Assembly: GCA_964509425.1 (NCBI GenBank)
Contig: CAZDWZ010000002.1
Location: 248,001-312,000 of the forward strand
Length of the DNA stretch: 64,000 bases
Source of the DNA: CAZDWZ01 sp964509425
GTDB taxonomy: Bacteria; Bdellovibrionota_C; UBA2361; SZUA-149; CAZDWZ01
Direction of reading: 5' to 3'
Position 1 is the first letter of the stretch, and every line of letters begins with the position of its first letter. The notes under the pieces were generated by a model. That model had not been told where the DNA came from. It saw only the letters and a list, made by a program, of their open reading frames with translations, and searched no databases. The translations under genes and the position numbers were made by a program. Positions 1-9,011 of this stretch are shown piece by piece.

Positions 1-530
1 AAGACTTCGACGGAGTTTACACCAAGCTCATCTGACTGAAGCACGATATCCACTGATGCAGGAAGCGGATTCTCCACCTCCAGTCCCTCGAGAGCCCGGC
101 CCCGTTGACCGAAATCTCTTCGAAGCTCCTCAAGCGCCGACTCTTTGCTCAGGAACTTCACCGACCGGACACGTGGATTTGCTTCGAGCTCCCGGACGAA
201 ATCATTGACCGCTCCGGGATTCGCATCGTCTCGGATGTAGGCAACCACACTGAGCGTCGATCCCAAGCGGCTGAGCACACTCCCGATGTTCTCGAGAACG
301 AGAAGCAGGCCAGCAAAGACAAAAAGCGATACGGCAATCGAGAGGATACTGATGACAGCACTCCCCGGCAGAGCCAGCAGATTCGCAACGCCGCGCCGGA
401 GATAATACCAAGCGACAGCAATACCCCGAATTTTCGGGAGATCGGCCCCTGACCGCCAATACTCGGCCAAGAAACCTTCGAGCATTCCGTGGGGAAGCTC
501 TTCGATGTGAATTTTGGTATCGTCACTCAC
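1..530 (-). CDS. ftsX: Cell division protein FtsX, ABC-type permease (C-terminal part beyond window)
   Basis: FtsX is the inner-membrane partner of the ATPase FtsE; the complex activates cell-wall hydrolases at the division septum. I read the frame by hand. It begins with a GTG at 530 and runs off the window edge after about 176 residues. A cytoplasmic N-terminus is followed by a membrane segment near residues 55-80 (a Leu/Ala/Val run), then the periplasmic part with the family-like stretch VVAYIRDDANPGAVNDF. The start overlaps the end of ftsE by 8 bp, and the ribosome site (GGAGGG) lies inside ftsE, which implies coupled translation. The downstream membrane segments are not visible. Identification rests on this sequence pattern plus the ftsE neighbour. 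Confidence 0.85.
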   Translation of the reverse strand, partial: MSDDTKIHIEELPHGMLEGFLAEYWRSGADLPKIRGIAVAWYYLRRGVANLLALPGSAVISILSIAVSLFVFAGLLLVLENIGSVLSRLGSTLSVVAYIRDDANPGAVNDFVRELEANPRVRSVKFLSKESALEELRRDFGQRGRALEGLEVENPLPASVDIVLQSDELGVNSVEV

Positions 531-1317
531 GCCGATTAATCCCTCCGGGAGTTTCAAAATCTCCGGCCATTTTTCCCTTATCGAGCACGAGCGTACGTTT
601 GTTTACCTCTTCGATCATCGCGAGATCGTGAGAGGCCACGACGATCGTCGCTCCGGAGCGATTCGCTTCGAGCAGCAGGTTAAACACGGCGACGGTCATA
701 TCTGGATCAAGGTTTCCGGTCGGCTCATCTGCCAAGATAATCTGCGGGCGGTTGATCAATGCGCGCGCGATCGAAACACGCTGCTGCTCCCCTCCGGAGA
801 GCATTCGAGGATAGGACTGCACACGGTCCTTGAGACCAAGCGCCGCGAGCATTCGGAATGCCGACTGAAATCTTTCGCGTTCACGAATGCCCACAACCTC
901 CATCGCAAACGCGACGTTGTCGAGCACGGTCCGAGTTTCAATGAGTTTGTAATCTTGGAAGATAACGCCGATGTTCCTGCGAAGGCGAGTTCGCTGTTCC
1001 CTGTTGATGCGAACGAGATTCCGCCCACCCACGAGCACGTCTCCGCGGCTCGCTTGCTCCTCCGCAAAGACGAGCTTGAGCAAGGTGGATTTCCCGGCTC
1101 CGCTCGCGCCTGTAATAAAGACGAACTCGCCGCGATCAATACGGACGTCGATGTCTCGGAGCGCGGCTTGGTTGGGAGGATAGACTTTATCAACGTGATA
1201 AAGCCCGATTATCTCCCTCGCGGAACTCTGTGGGCCACCGCCACGCGAGCCGCTATCCCGGACGCTCTCTCGGACACCACTACCGCGAGTACCGCTCGAA
1301 CCAGACTGGGCACACAC
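523..1317 (-). CDS. ftsE: Cell division ATP-binding protein FtsE
   Basis: ABC ATPase that powers FtsX. Visible motifs are Walker A GASGAGKS (residues 70-77), Q-loop Gln121, signature LSGGEQQR (173-180), Walker B IILADE (193-198) and the switch His230. The order and spacing fit FtsE, which is normally about 220-230 residues. This 264-residue frame carries an extra Gly/Ser/Arg-rich N-terminus of about 35 residues before the conserved start near IIGLYHVDKVY. The annotated GTG at 1317 has a weakly spaced AGAGG upstream, so the true start may be internal. It is followed by ftsX with an 8-bp overlap. Confidence 0.93.
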   Translation of the reverse strand: MCAQSGSSGTRGSGVRESVRDSGSRGGGPQSSAREIIGLYHVDKVYPPNQAALRDIDVRIDRGEFVFITGASGAGKSTLLKLVFAEEQASRGDVLVGGRNLVRINREQRTRLRRNIGVIFQDYKLIETRTVLDNVAFAMEVVGIRERERFQSAFRMLAALGLKDRVQSYPRMLSGGEQQRVSIARALINRPQIILADEPTGNLDPDMTVAVFNLLLEANRSGATIVVASHDLAMIEEVNKRTLVLDKGKMAGDFETPGGINRRE

Positions 1318-1349
1318 AAATTAATTTTTTCCTCTTAGGGGGCCGACGC

Positions 1350-1401
1350 TAAAAAAACCAAAAAGTGGGCCGCCTCTGGCCATCAGACTTGAACAGTCTG
1401 A
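1350..1401 (-). terminator. Putative terminator after the secreted-protein gene
   Basis: Downstream of the minus-strand gene ending at 1427 there is a hairpin with 7-bp arms TCAGACT/AGTCTGA (1383-1401). It is followed on the minus strand by T-rich runs (CTTTTTGG, then TTTTTTTAG). It would separate the dnaJ-larB run from ftsEX. The distance between stem and T-run is longer than in a textbook terminator. Confidence 0.4.
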
Positions 1402-1426
1402 ACAGCCGATCGGCCACATCCATCAG

Positions 1427-1954
1427 TTACTTCTTCGCAGTTGCCGAAGTGACGTCCAGCGCGAGATTGAGATCCTTTTTGCAGCCGGTCACTTCACGAG
1501 TAATCGATCCTTTCGGAGCGACGGTACCGCTACCGGTCTTCCGGAATGCTTTTGTTCCGCGGCCATCCACTCCGACGATCGCGAAGCTCACGCTATAGCT
1601 CTTCTCGCCGTTATTTGTAATCGTTGCTTTGCAGATATCGCCCTTGGTCCAGACGACGGAACCCGAAAGAACTCCGCCTTCGTCTCCTGGTGATGAGCCG
1701 GCGGTTTCAACCGCGACGTGGGCGAACTGTCCATAACGCCCTTGAGATGCGATAACTCCCGTGACGACTTTTTCTTCTTTCTCTTTTTCTTTCTTGGTGT
1801 CGTCGGTCTTCTCCGTCGGCACGGCTCCGGCAACAGGATCAGCGGGGACGGTAGTCGCAGGATCGGGAACGGCAGCAATTGCATCACCGATTGCAAACAG
1901 CCCACAAACCGACAATGCAAAAAATACTCCGCGAACATTCAACTGAAATTTCAT
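1427..1954 (-). CDS. Secreted protein of unknown function
   Basis: 175 residues. An N-terminal signal peptide is visible (Lys near the start, hydrophobic core VFFALSVCGLFAIG, then AIAA). It is followed by a Pro/Thr/Lys/Glu-rich low-complexity linker (about residues 30-65) and a compact C-terminal domain with two Cys (DICKAT and TGCKKD) that could form a disulphide. I do not recognise the family. The beta-rich pattern resembles small FxLYD or DUF-type secreted domains, but that is inference. The ATG overlaps the larB stop (ATGA), so it is the last gene of the translationally linked run that starts at dnaJ. Confidence 0.8.
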   Translation of the reverse strand: MKFQLNVRGVFFALSVCGLFAIGDAIAAVPDPATTVPADPVAGAVPTEKTDDTKKEKEKEEKVVTGVIASQGRYGQFAHVAVETAGSSPGDEGGVLSGSVVWTKGDICKATITNNGEKSYSVSFAIVGVDGRGTKAFRKTGSGTVAPKGSITREVTGCKKDLNLALDVTSATAKK

Positions 1955-2643
1955 AAATCCATTCTCCTCCGAAGGTGACGCAACCAGCGTGCCGCAACAA
2001 CCGCAGCCCCAAAGCCGTTATCGATGTTAACAACACTCATACCAGGTGAACAAGAGACAAGCATGGAGAGAAATGCGGTCATCCCCTGAAAAGTGGCCCC
2101 GTAGCCGACGCTCGTAGGGACGGCAATCACCGGAGGACCCGTCAAACCCGCCACAACGCCGGGTAACGCACCCTCCATCCCGGCAACGACGATGAGCACA
2201 TCCATTTCGTTGAGCTGCGGAATTCGATCGAGAAGCCGCTCAATTCCCGCGACGCCAACATCATTGACCCTCGTCACTGAACAGCCAAGATATTTAGCGA
2301 CGACCGCAGCCTCCTCGGCGACCGCCCCATCGCTCGTTCCAGCGCTTACGACGGCAACCTCGCCGAGCGGCTTTGCCGAATCAGCTGCCCCACTCTCAAA
2401 AATCGGTGAATGCACGATCCCCGAGCGTGGATAGCAAATAAGGTGTGGATGGGAGGCTGCGAGAGCGTGAAGGTGCTCCTCCGTGAGCCTCGTGCAAAGT
2501 ACCTTCCCCAAATGAGTCAGGTGAGCATTCACGATTTCGAGGACTTCGGGCACGGACTTGCTGCCGCCGAAGACGACCTCCTCCATTCCGGTCCGCGCTT
2601 CGCGACCGAAATCCAACTCGGAATGTTCAAGTTTTTTTCTCAT
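1951..2643 (-). CDS. larB: LarB, pyridinium-3,5-biscarboxylic acid mononucleotide synthase family
   Basis: LarB carboxylates and hydrolyses nicotinic acid adenine dinucleotide in synthesis of the nickel-pincer cofactor; the C-terminal half is related to PurE (AIR carboxylase). Typical stretches are present: SAGTSDGAVAEEA, DVGVAGIERLL, VVAGMEGALPGVVAGL, PTSVGYGATFQG and VVNIDNGFGAA. The length of 230 residues is slightly short of typical LarB (about 245-250). larA, larC and larE are not adjacent, so the pathway is either encoded elsewhere or this copy serves another purpose. It overlaps thiL upstream (ATGA at 2640-2643) and the secreted-protein gene downstream. Confidence 0.88.
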   Translation of the reverse strand: MRKKLEHSELDFGREARTGMEEVVFGGSKSVPEVLEIVNAHLTHLGKVLCTRLTEEHLHALAASHPHLICYPRSGIVHSPIFESGAADSAKPLGEVAVVSAGTSDGAVAEEAAVVAKYLGCSVTRVNDVGVAGIERLLDRIPQLNEMDVLIVVAGMEGALPGVVAGLTGPPVIAVPTSVGYGATFQGMTAFLSMLVSCSPGMSVVNIDNGFGAAVVAARWLRHLRRRMDL

Positions 2644-3635
2644 CGCGCACGAAAATGCTCATACCCCACACGTTGAACTATCTCGGCTGCCCGGCGCGGG
2701 GCTTCAGACCCGACGGCAAGGAGCACCTCACCCGGACCTTCAATAACCCGACCGATTCGACGGACCGGGACACCGGCGGATTCAGACGCCTCCCGAAGCT
2801 CGGCTGTTTTGCCGGGAAGGACTGAAAAAAGCAGCTCATAATCATCGCCCGCCGCGACCGCGTCGAGCAGCGAATATCCTTCAAACGGAACCCCGGCGGG
2901 AACAGGGACTTCAGCGAGGATGATTGAAACATCGCAGTGGCTTTGACTCGCGATGTGGCCCGCGTCCTGCAACAGGCCGTCGCTCACGTCAATCATCGCA
3001 GTGACGACGCCGAGCTCCCGCAATTTCTTTCCGAGCTCGATTCTGGGCGACGGAGTCTGATATCGATCGATCAATTCAGCCAGGGGATCGGAGACATCAG
3101 ATTCCAACATTCTCAGTCCCGCACCTGCGCCTCCGATGGTGCCGCTCACCCATATCTCGTCCCCTGGACACGCCCCGGATCGCAGGAGAGGTTTCTCTCG
3201 GACTGTCCCCACCACAGTGAGACCCACGGCCAGCGTTCCGCTTTGTACGGTATCTCCACCCGCGATCCATGCGCCGAACTCTTGTCCCGATTCGTGCACG
3301 CCCGCGCCGAACTCACGGATCCATTCGACGGGGATATCTCCGGGAGCTTGGAGCGTCAGGAAGAGAGCACGTGGGGAGCCGCCCATGGCAGCGATGTCAC
3401 TGAGGTTAACGGCGGCAAGCTTTTTCCCGATCTGCCGTGGCGAGGAAAAGTCCCGGCGAAAATGCCGGTGCTCGACCATGGTGTCGGTGGAGACAAGCAA
3501 CGACTCGCCGCCGATCACCGGCAGCACGGCGCAGTCGTCGCCTATGCCAATTGATTCTTTCTCAGCTTCGGGGCGGGAAGTGATGTTCCGGATGATTTCG
3601 ATGAGACCGAATTCACCGGCATCCTTGAGCTCCAT
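2640..3635 (-). CDS. thiL: Thiamine-monophosphate kinase
   Basis: Phosphorylates thiamine monophosphate to thiamine diphosphate. The start is set at 3635 (MELKDAGEFGLI), 1 bp after the upstream stop codon. A longer frame to 3692 would add an Arg-rich 19-residue stretch that does not look like coding sequence. The 331 residues show the ThiL pattern: GIGDDCAVL, the STDTMVEHRHF metal and substrate loop, NLSDIAAMGG, IDVSDGLLQDAGHI and AGDDYELLF near the C-terminus. The gene is translationally linked to the lipoprotein gene before it and to larB after it. Confidence 0.93.
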   Translation of the reverse strand: MELKDAGEFGLIEIIRNITSRPEAEKESIGIGDDCAVLPVIGGESLLVSTDTMVEHRHFRRDFSSPRQIGKKLAAVNLSDIAAMGGSPRALFLTLQAPGDIPVEWIREFGAGVHESGQEFGAWIAGGDTVQSGTLAVGLTVVGTVREKPLLRSGACPGDEIWVSGTIGGAGAGLRMLESDVSDPLAELIDRYQTPSPRIELGKKLRELGVVTAMIDVSDGLLQDAGHIASQSHCDVSIILAEVPVPAGVPFEGYSLLDAVAAGDDYELLFSVLPGKTAELREASESAGVPVRRIGRVIEGPGEVLLAVGSEAPRRAAEIVQRVGYEHFRAR

Positions 3636-3636
3636 A

Positions 3637-5646
3637 CTACTTGGCGATCGACGCCGGAATCGGCGCCGCCGTCGGTGTCGCGGCCGGACCAAGCAGCGAA
3701 TTGGTCGCCTCAGTAACTGCTTGTTTATTCACCCCGAGCTGCTCTGGAGTCACCGAAAGGAAGCCACGAACCTGGCCGCCCGCCATTACTTCGACGAGCT
3801 CGCCATTCTGCATCCGGAGAACGCTCATCTTTCTTGAAATTTCGCCGTTAGAGGCGATCGAGAATTTACCCGTCACTCCCTCTTGAGAACCCAGCTCATG
3901 CAACACCTTCGCGATCATCCCCGGCCATTCCGCGGGAGGCGCACTCGGCGAAAGCTTCGCAACCGCTTCATACAAGAGAGACGTAAGATCGTAAGCCTGC
4001 GCCGTCAAAAGATCAGGAGGCCGATTGTATTTTAACTTATACGATTCAACGAACTTCGCGACTTGTGGACGCTGACTCTGCACGAAGAACGGAGTCACGA
4101 TGACGGCATTTTCGAGGAGCGGTGCATATCCGCGAACCGCAACGGACTCGTTCCAATATGCCGGTCCAAGCAGCAGTGCTGATCGATGCGAAGAATTACG
4201 AATGGCTTCGAGCACCGGAGCTGCACGCTCGAGTGAATCAGGGACGAAGACGGCGTCGAGCGGTGAGGGGTCAGCGATGACGGCATCGACTGCTTCTTTG
4301 ATACTCGTCGAGTTCCCGGCGACGTAGGTGGACTCTTTTACGAGTTCTCCACCTTCCTTCCGGACGGCGGCTTGAAAGCAGCGAGCAAAATCATCCGCAC
4401 TATCTTGACGAGGCGAAATCATCGCGACGCGCTTCTTCTTCAAATATCCAAATACGTAAGACGCAAGCTCGTCGCATTGATTCTCAGCAGTGGCGCCGAG
4501 CCGGAAACCGACACGGCTTAAATCGGTGATTCCCGGACGCTTCGTGAAGGTCAAAAACGGCACCCCGGTCGCATCCGAACGCCGCGCGACCTCTTCGGCC
4601 GTTTTCACGAGCATAGGTCCAAGAATCGCGGAGACACCCTCTTGCTGAACCAAACGCTCAAACTCATTTCCCGCGATCGTGGCCTCGGCCTGAGTATCTG
4701 AAAAAACTAGCCGGACATTGCCTGAGTTCGGGGCATCGGCCGAGGCCATCTCGACCCCCTGACGGACGAGGTTTGCATGCGCTGCATACTTCCCAGTGAG
4801 TGGAAGCATCACTCCCACGGCAAGCTTCCCGTCTCGCGCAGGAATATCGGACTTCGCGAAGTTTCCAGAATTCATCGGCTCTCCACCAAGGGTCGGAACG
4901 AGAGGCGAGCTTGAATAGGTCTTCGGGTTGAACCACGCGAGCGATGGGTTGGACTCAACACGGCCGCCCTGGCTCCGGCGAAGCTGTTCGTCTTTTGCGA
5001 GAGCGAGCAGGAAAGCATCGTTTGCCACGTTGGATTCGATCTTGTTCAAGGAGTCCTGCGGAATACTCTTCGCAAGGAGTTTCGCTTCAACCACTGCGTT
5101 TCTCGAAATGATCCCGCGTTCATTGACCCGCTTTCGTGCAAGGCTGAACCAAACCAACGACTGCGCCGGATCGTTCAAATGTGCGTAGGCGTAGGCGGCA
5201 TACAACGCGAACACCGGATCGGTCTCCTGAATCGCTTTGCCTTGCAGCTTCAAAGTTTTCGCAACATCGTCGAGCACGGCACGAGAGCGGCCGAGCTTCA
5301 GCATGGTGCTCAAGCGCCGTAGTTGTGCTCTCGACCGAATCTCATTCGAGATCGCGTGTGTCTCGAGCTCCTGATAGGACTGGAGCGCGCCTTCCAAATC
5401 ACCGCGATCAATAAGGCGGTCGGCATCGGAAAATACCGGATCGCCGGCGACGGCGGCGTCCCAAACTTCCCACGGAGCTTTTGGCGCCGGTGTAGGCGCC
5501 GCGGCTGAACTCACACCCGTTCCAGGATTTGAGCCAGAGGGGTTCCAGATTTGATCAACAGAGCATCCAGCCACGAAGAAGGCGGAGAAGAAAATTAGAG
5601 TAAACGTCAGGAAACGCGCGAAAAGGTTGGCTCTCGTCCGGTTCAT
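3637..5646 (-). CDS. Lipoprotein with LpoA-like periplasmic binding domain (penicillin-binding protein activator)
   Basis: 669 residues. The N-terminal signal ends in a lipobox, FFVAGCS, so it is a probable lipoprotein. Residues about 60-240 are helical and TPR-like. From about residue 275 there is a type I periplasmic binding-protein fold: LAVGVMLPLTGKYAAHANLV, QGVEMA, SAILGPMLVKTAEEVA, FLTFTKRP and a second lobe with LLTAQAYDLTSLLYEA. This two-part architecture matches LpoA, the outer-membrane activator of PBP1a. In this lineage the partner is unproven. ATGA overlap with dnaJ upstream and a 1-bp gap to thiL downstream place it inside the chaperone run, an unusual setting. Confidence 0.8.
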   Translation of the reverse strand: MNRTRANLFARFLTFTLIFFSAFFVAGCSVDQIWNPSGSNPGTGVSSAAAPTPAPKAPWEVWDAAVAGDPVFSDADRLIDRGDLEGALQSYQELETHAISNEIRSRAQLRRLSTMLKLGRSRAVLDDVAKTLKLQGKAIQETDPVFALYAAYAYAHLNDPAQSLVWFSLARKRVNERGIISRNAVVEAKLLAKSIPQDSLNKIESNVANDAFLLALAKDEQLRRSQGGRVESNPSLAWFNPKTYSSSPLVPTLGGEPMNSGNFAKSDIPARDGKLAVGVMLPLTGKYAAHANLVRQGVEMASADAPNSGNVRLVFSDTQAEATIAGNEFERLVQQEGVSAILGPMLVKTAEEVARRSDATGVPFLTFTKRPGITDLSRVGFRLGATAENQCDELASYVFGYLKKKRVAMISPRQDSADDFARCFQAAVRKEGGELVKESTYVAGNSTSIKEAVDAVIADPSPLDAVFVPDSLERAAPVLEAIRNSSHRSALLLGPAYWNESVAVRGYAPLLENAVIVTPFFVQSQRPQVAKFVESYKLKYNRPPDLLTAQAYDLTSLLYEAVAKLSPSAPPAEWPGMIAKVLHELGSQEGVTGKFSIASNGEISRKMSVLRMQNGELVEVMAGGQVRGFLSVTPEQLGVNKQAVTEATNSLLGPAATPTAAPIPASIAK

Positions 5647-6761
5647 TCGAAGAATTCCTTTACCTTATCGAAGAACGATCTCCCTCCTTCTCCCGCTGCG
5701 GGCGTTTTCCCCTCAACGGTAAGAAGTTCGGCGAGCAGTTCTTTCTGCCGATCTGAAACTTGCTTCGGAACATAGACGAAGGTTCGCACATGCTGATCGC
5801 CCTTCCGCCCCGTCCTCATGTCGAGAATTCCTTTACCACGAAGTCGAAAAACCTTGCCAGATTCGGTTCCGGCCGGAATCTTGAGATTCACCGGTCCCTC
5901 AAGCGTCGGCACTTCGATTTCTCCTCCGAGAACGGCTTGGGCGTAACTGATCGGCACCTCGCAAACAATTTCGCTGTCCTGTCGATGGAAAATATTATGC
6001 GGCTTTATCGTGATCTCAACATAGAGATCACCCGGAGGACCCACCTCACCGATATCTTCCCCCTCGCCTCGGAGCTTCAATTGCAGACCGGTGTCGATTC
6101 CAGCAGGAACTTGGACCGAAAGCTCCTTCTCCCGCTGGAAGCTTCCGGAACCGGAGCACTTCGCGCAGGGATCTGAGATGACCGTCCCTTTCGCGCCGCA
6201 AGTGGTGCAGGGGCGACTGATTGTAAAGAATCCCTGCTGAATCCGAACTTGTCCGCTGCCGGCGCACTGCCCGCAAGGCCGAGGAGCCGAGCCCTCCTTG
6301 CATCCCGTTCCGTTACAAGACGTGCACGGGACCGGCTTCTTTATCTTTATTCGCTTTTCCGCTCCGTGCGCAGCTTCTTCTAATGTGATGGTAAGGTTAT
6401 ACCTGAGATCACGGCCGGTTCGCTGGCGCTTCGCGCTGCGGCCGCCTCTTGACGTTCCCCCAAAAAATGCCCCAAACAGATCGCCAAAAATCTCTTCGGC
6501 AAACGAGCCCATGTCGCCGAAGCCGTCGAAGCCCCCGGAGAATGCCGAGTGTCCGAACCGATCGTATCGCGCCCGCGTCTCTTCGTTCGAGAGGACTTGA
6601 TACGCCTCGGTAAGCTCCTTGAATTTTTCTTCGGCTGATTTATCGCCGGGGTTTTTGTCAGGGTGGTACTTGAGAGCGAGCTGGCGGTACGCCTTTTTGA
6701 TCTGATCCTGGTTCGAGTCGCGCGCTAGCCCGAGAACCTCATAGTAGTCGCGCTTTTCCAC
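5643..6761 (-). CDS. dnaJ: Chaperone DnaJ (Hsp40)
   Basis: Co-chaperone that delivers clients to DnaK and stimulates its ATPase. The J domain (1-70) has the HPD motif at residues 33-35. A Gly/Phe-rich linker follows. The four zinc-binding repeats are CTSCNGTG, CGQCAGSG, CTTCGAKG and CAKCSGSG; the third has Ala instead of the usual Gly at its seventh position but keeps both Cys. The C-terminal substrate domains follow. The 372 residues match the family. It is separated from dnaK by 130 bp that hold a strong hairpin. Confidence 0.97.
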   Translation of the reverse strand: MEKRDYYEVLGLARDSNQDQIKKAYRQLALKYHPDKNPGDKSAEEKFKELTEAYQVLSNEETRARYDRFGHSAFSGGFDGFGDMGSFAEEIFGDLFGAFFGGTSRGGRSAKRQRTGRDLRYNLTITLEEAAHGAEKRIKIKKPVPCTSCNGTGCKEGSAPRPCGQCAGSGQVRIQQGFFTISRPCTTCGAKGTVISDPCAKCSGSGSFQREKELSVQVPAGIDTGLQLKLRGEGEDIGEVGPPGDLYVEITIKPHNIFHRQDSEIVCEVPISYAQAVLGGEIEVPTLEGPVNLKIPAGTESGKVFRLRGKGILDMRTGRKGDQHVRTFVYVPKQVSDRQKELLAELLTVEGKTPAAGEGGRSFFDKVKEFFE

Positions 6762-6820
6762 GATTCAAAGCTCCGTAAACGATAATACTGCAAAGTATCT
6801 GAAGAGAAGTAGTTCCCCGA

Positions 6821-6865
6821 GAGCGGCCGACAGGAGAAACCTGTCCGGATGAAAGTTGGCCGCTC
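6821..6865 (-). promoter_or_regulatory. dnaK-dnaJ intergenic stem-loop
   Basis: Outer arms GAGCGGCC/GGCCGCTC (6821-6828 and 6858-6865) enclose an inner stem GACAGG/CCTGTC with a 5-base loop. No T-run follows on the minus strand, so this is not a classical terminator. A hairpin here could stabilise or process the dnaK mRNA and lower dnaJ output relative to dnaK, but that role is inference. Confidence 0.45.
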
Positions 6866-6891
6866 ACGGGAAAACGAGAAAGCGCCGGAGT

Positions 6892-8817
6892 CTACTTCAC
6901 TTCTTCGAAGTCGGCGTCAACTACCTGTTCACCGCCTCCGGGATTTCCACCTTGAGCGTTGTCGCCCGTAAAGCCGCTCGCCGCGCCGTTGTTTCCTGCT
7001 TCTGCTCCGCCAGCGCTCTTGTATATCTTCTCAGCAAGCTTATGCGACGCCTGAGAAACCTTCTCGGTCTCGCGCTTCATTTCCTCTGAGTCGTTCGACT
7101 TTTCAAGTACTTTCTTTGCCTCTGCGATCGTTGCCTCGAGAGCAGTCCGATCAGCGGCATCAAGCTTGCTCGCGTGCTCCTTCAAGGTATTCTCAGTCGA
7201 ATAGATTACGCCGTCGAGGTGGTTCCGGGCTTCAACGACCTTCTTTCGATCCATGTCTTCCGATGCATGCGCTTCCGCATCGCGAACCATTTGCTTGATC
7301 TGTTCGTCGCTGAGTCCGGAGCTTGCCGTGATTTGAATCGACTGCTCTTTCCCGGTTCCAAGGTCCTTCGCTCCAACGTGAACGATGCCGTTCGCGTCGA
7401 TGTCGAATGTTACTTCGATCTGAGGGACACCGCGTGGAGCCGGAGCAATTCCGACGAGTTCGAAACGTCCCAGCGTCTTGTTGTAGGTCGCCATCTCGCG
7501 CTCGCCTTGGAGAACGTGAATGCTGACCGCCGGCTGATTATCGCTCGCCGTCGAGAAAATTTGACTCTTCCGGGTCGGAATAGTCGTGTTCCGCTCGATC
7601 AACTTGGTCATGATTCCGCCCTGGGTCTCAATCCCCAGACTCAGCGGAGTGACATCCAGAAGGAGAACATCTTTCACGTCTCCTTGGAGAACACCGGCTT
7701 GCACGGCGGCGCCCACCGCAACCGCTTCATCCGGGTTCACGGACTTGCTCGGTGCACGGCCAAAGATTTTTTGAACGCGCTCTTGAACGGCCGGCATCCG
7801 CGTCATACCTCCCACGAGGATCACGTCTTCGATGTCTTTTGCCGCAAGACCGGCATCTCTCAGCGCCGTTTGGCATGGAACGTCAATCCGCTCCAAGAGG
7901 TCCTGGCACATCGCTTCGAACTTCGAACGCGAAAGCTTGAGATTGAGGTGCTTCGGTCCTGAAGCGTCAGCCGTGATAAATGGAAGATTGATGTCGGTCT
8001 CAAGCGCGTTTGACAGCTCGTGCTTGGCCTTTTCCGCTGCCTCCTTCAAACGTTGCAGAGCCATCGTGTCGTTCCGGAGATCGATGCCCTGATCGCGCTT
8101 GAACTCATCGATGAGCCAATGAACAATCTTCATGTCGAAGTCTTCACCACCAAGGAACGTATCTCCGTTCGTGGCCTTTACTTCGAAGACGCCTTCACCC
8201 AGCTCGAGAACCGAGATATCGAAAGTTCCGCCGCCCAGGTCGAAAACCGCGATTCGCTTTTCGCCCTTCTTATCAAGGCCGTAAGCGAGCGCCGCAGCGG
8301 TCGGCTCGTTGATGATCCGGAGAACTTCGAGTCCTGCAATTCGTCCGGCATCCTTGGTCGCTTGACGCTGCGCGTCGTTGAAATACGCAGGAACCGTGAT
8401 GACGGCTTGAGAGACTTTTTCTCCCAGATAGTCTTCAGCGGTCTGCTTCATCTTCGTGAGAATGTGAGCGGAGACTTCTTGCGCACTCTTCTTTTCGCCC
8501 TTGAGCGCGACCCACGCGTCTCCGTTGTCGGCGCGGAGAATCTCGTACGGGAGTACTCCCTTTGCCTTCACTACTTCGTCGCTATCAAACTTTCGTCCGA
8601 TGAGCCGCTTAACGGCAAAGATCGTGTTCTTCGGATTCGTGACCGCCTGACGTTTCGCAATTTGCCCGACGAGACGCTCGCCGCCGTCGTTTACAGCCAC
8701 TACCGATGGAGTCGTTCTTCCTCCTTCACTGTTTGCGATCACCACCGGATCCCCGGCTTCCATCACCGCAACGCATGAATTCGTCGTGCCCAAATCGATT
8801 CCGATCACCTTTGCCAT
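6892..8817 (-). CDS. dnaK: Chaperone DnaK (Hsp70)
   Basis: ATP-dependent folding chaperone. 641 residues with the full family plan: phosphate-binding GIDLGTTNSCVAV at the N-terminus, PAYFNDAQRQATKDAG, the second phosphate loop DLGGGTFDIS, GGMTRMPAV, the interdomain linker DVLLLDVTPLSLG, a beta substrate domain, a helical lid and a C-terminal tail DADFEEVK. It lies 194 bp after grpE and before dnaJ in the same direction. No CIRCE inverted repeat is visible upstream, so control by HrcA is not supported. This is the housekeeping copy, in contrast to the second DnaK at 49231-51129. Confidence 0.98.
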   Translation of the reverse strand: MAKVIGIDLGTTNSCVAVMEAGDPVVIANSEGGRTTPSVVAVNDGGERLVGQIAKRQAVTNPKNTIFAVKRLIGRKFDSDEVVKAKGVLPYEILRADNGDAWVALKGEKKSAQEVSAHILTKMKQTAEDYLGEKVSQAVITVPAYFNDAQRQATKDAGRIAGLEVLRIINEPTAAALAYGLDKKGEKRIAVFDLGGGTFDISVLELGEGVFEVKATNGDTFLGGEDFDMKIVHWLIDEFKRDQGIDLRNDTMALQRLKEAAEKAKHELSNALETDINLPFITADASGPKHLNLKLSRSKFEAMCQDLLERIDVPCQTALRDAGLAAKDIEDVILVGGMTRMPAVQERVQKIFGRAPSKSVNPDEAVAVGAAVQAGVLQGDVKDVLLLDVTPLSLGIETQGGIMTKLIERNTTIPTRKSQIFSTASDNQPAVSIHVLQGEREMATYNKTLGRFELVGIAPAPRGVPQIEVTFDIDANGIVHVGAKDLGTGKEQSIQITASSGLSDEQIKQMVRDAEAHASEDMDRKKVVEARNHLDGVIYSTENTLKEHASKLDAADRTALEATIAEAKKVLEKSNDSEEMKRETEKVSQASHKLAEKIYKSAGGAEAGNNGAASGFTGDNAQGGNPGGGEQVVDADFEEVK

Positions 8818-9011
8818 GTACTTTTCTCCTGCTCCCTCTTCAATGCTTATCAGCCGGGCTTTGCGAGAATCCGAACCCTTCGGGCTTTCCTCGCGCTCCG
8901 CCTAACTCTCTATAAATTTTAGCTTTCCGGTTTCGTCCTGATAGGGCCTCATCCGGCGGCGTGTTTTGGAAGTAACCATCAATACTCACCAAAGCAACCG
9001 ATCCGACGTTA

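Noticed and set aside
514..1338. 274-codon plus-strand frame
   Set aside because: Lies opposite ftsE, whose ABC motifs are complete; no ribosome site or recognisable domain.
8020..8778. 252-codon plus-strand frame inside dnaK
   Set aside because: Antisense of the DnaK ATPase domain; long antisense frames in dnaK are common from codon bias.
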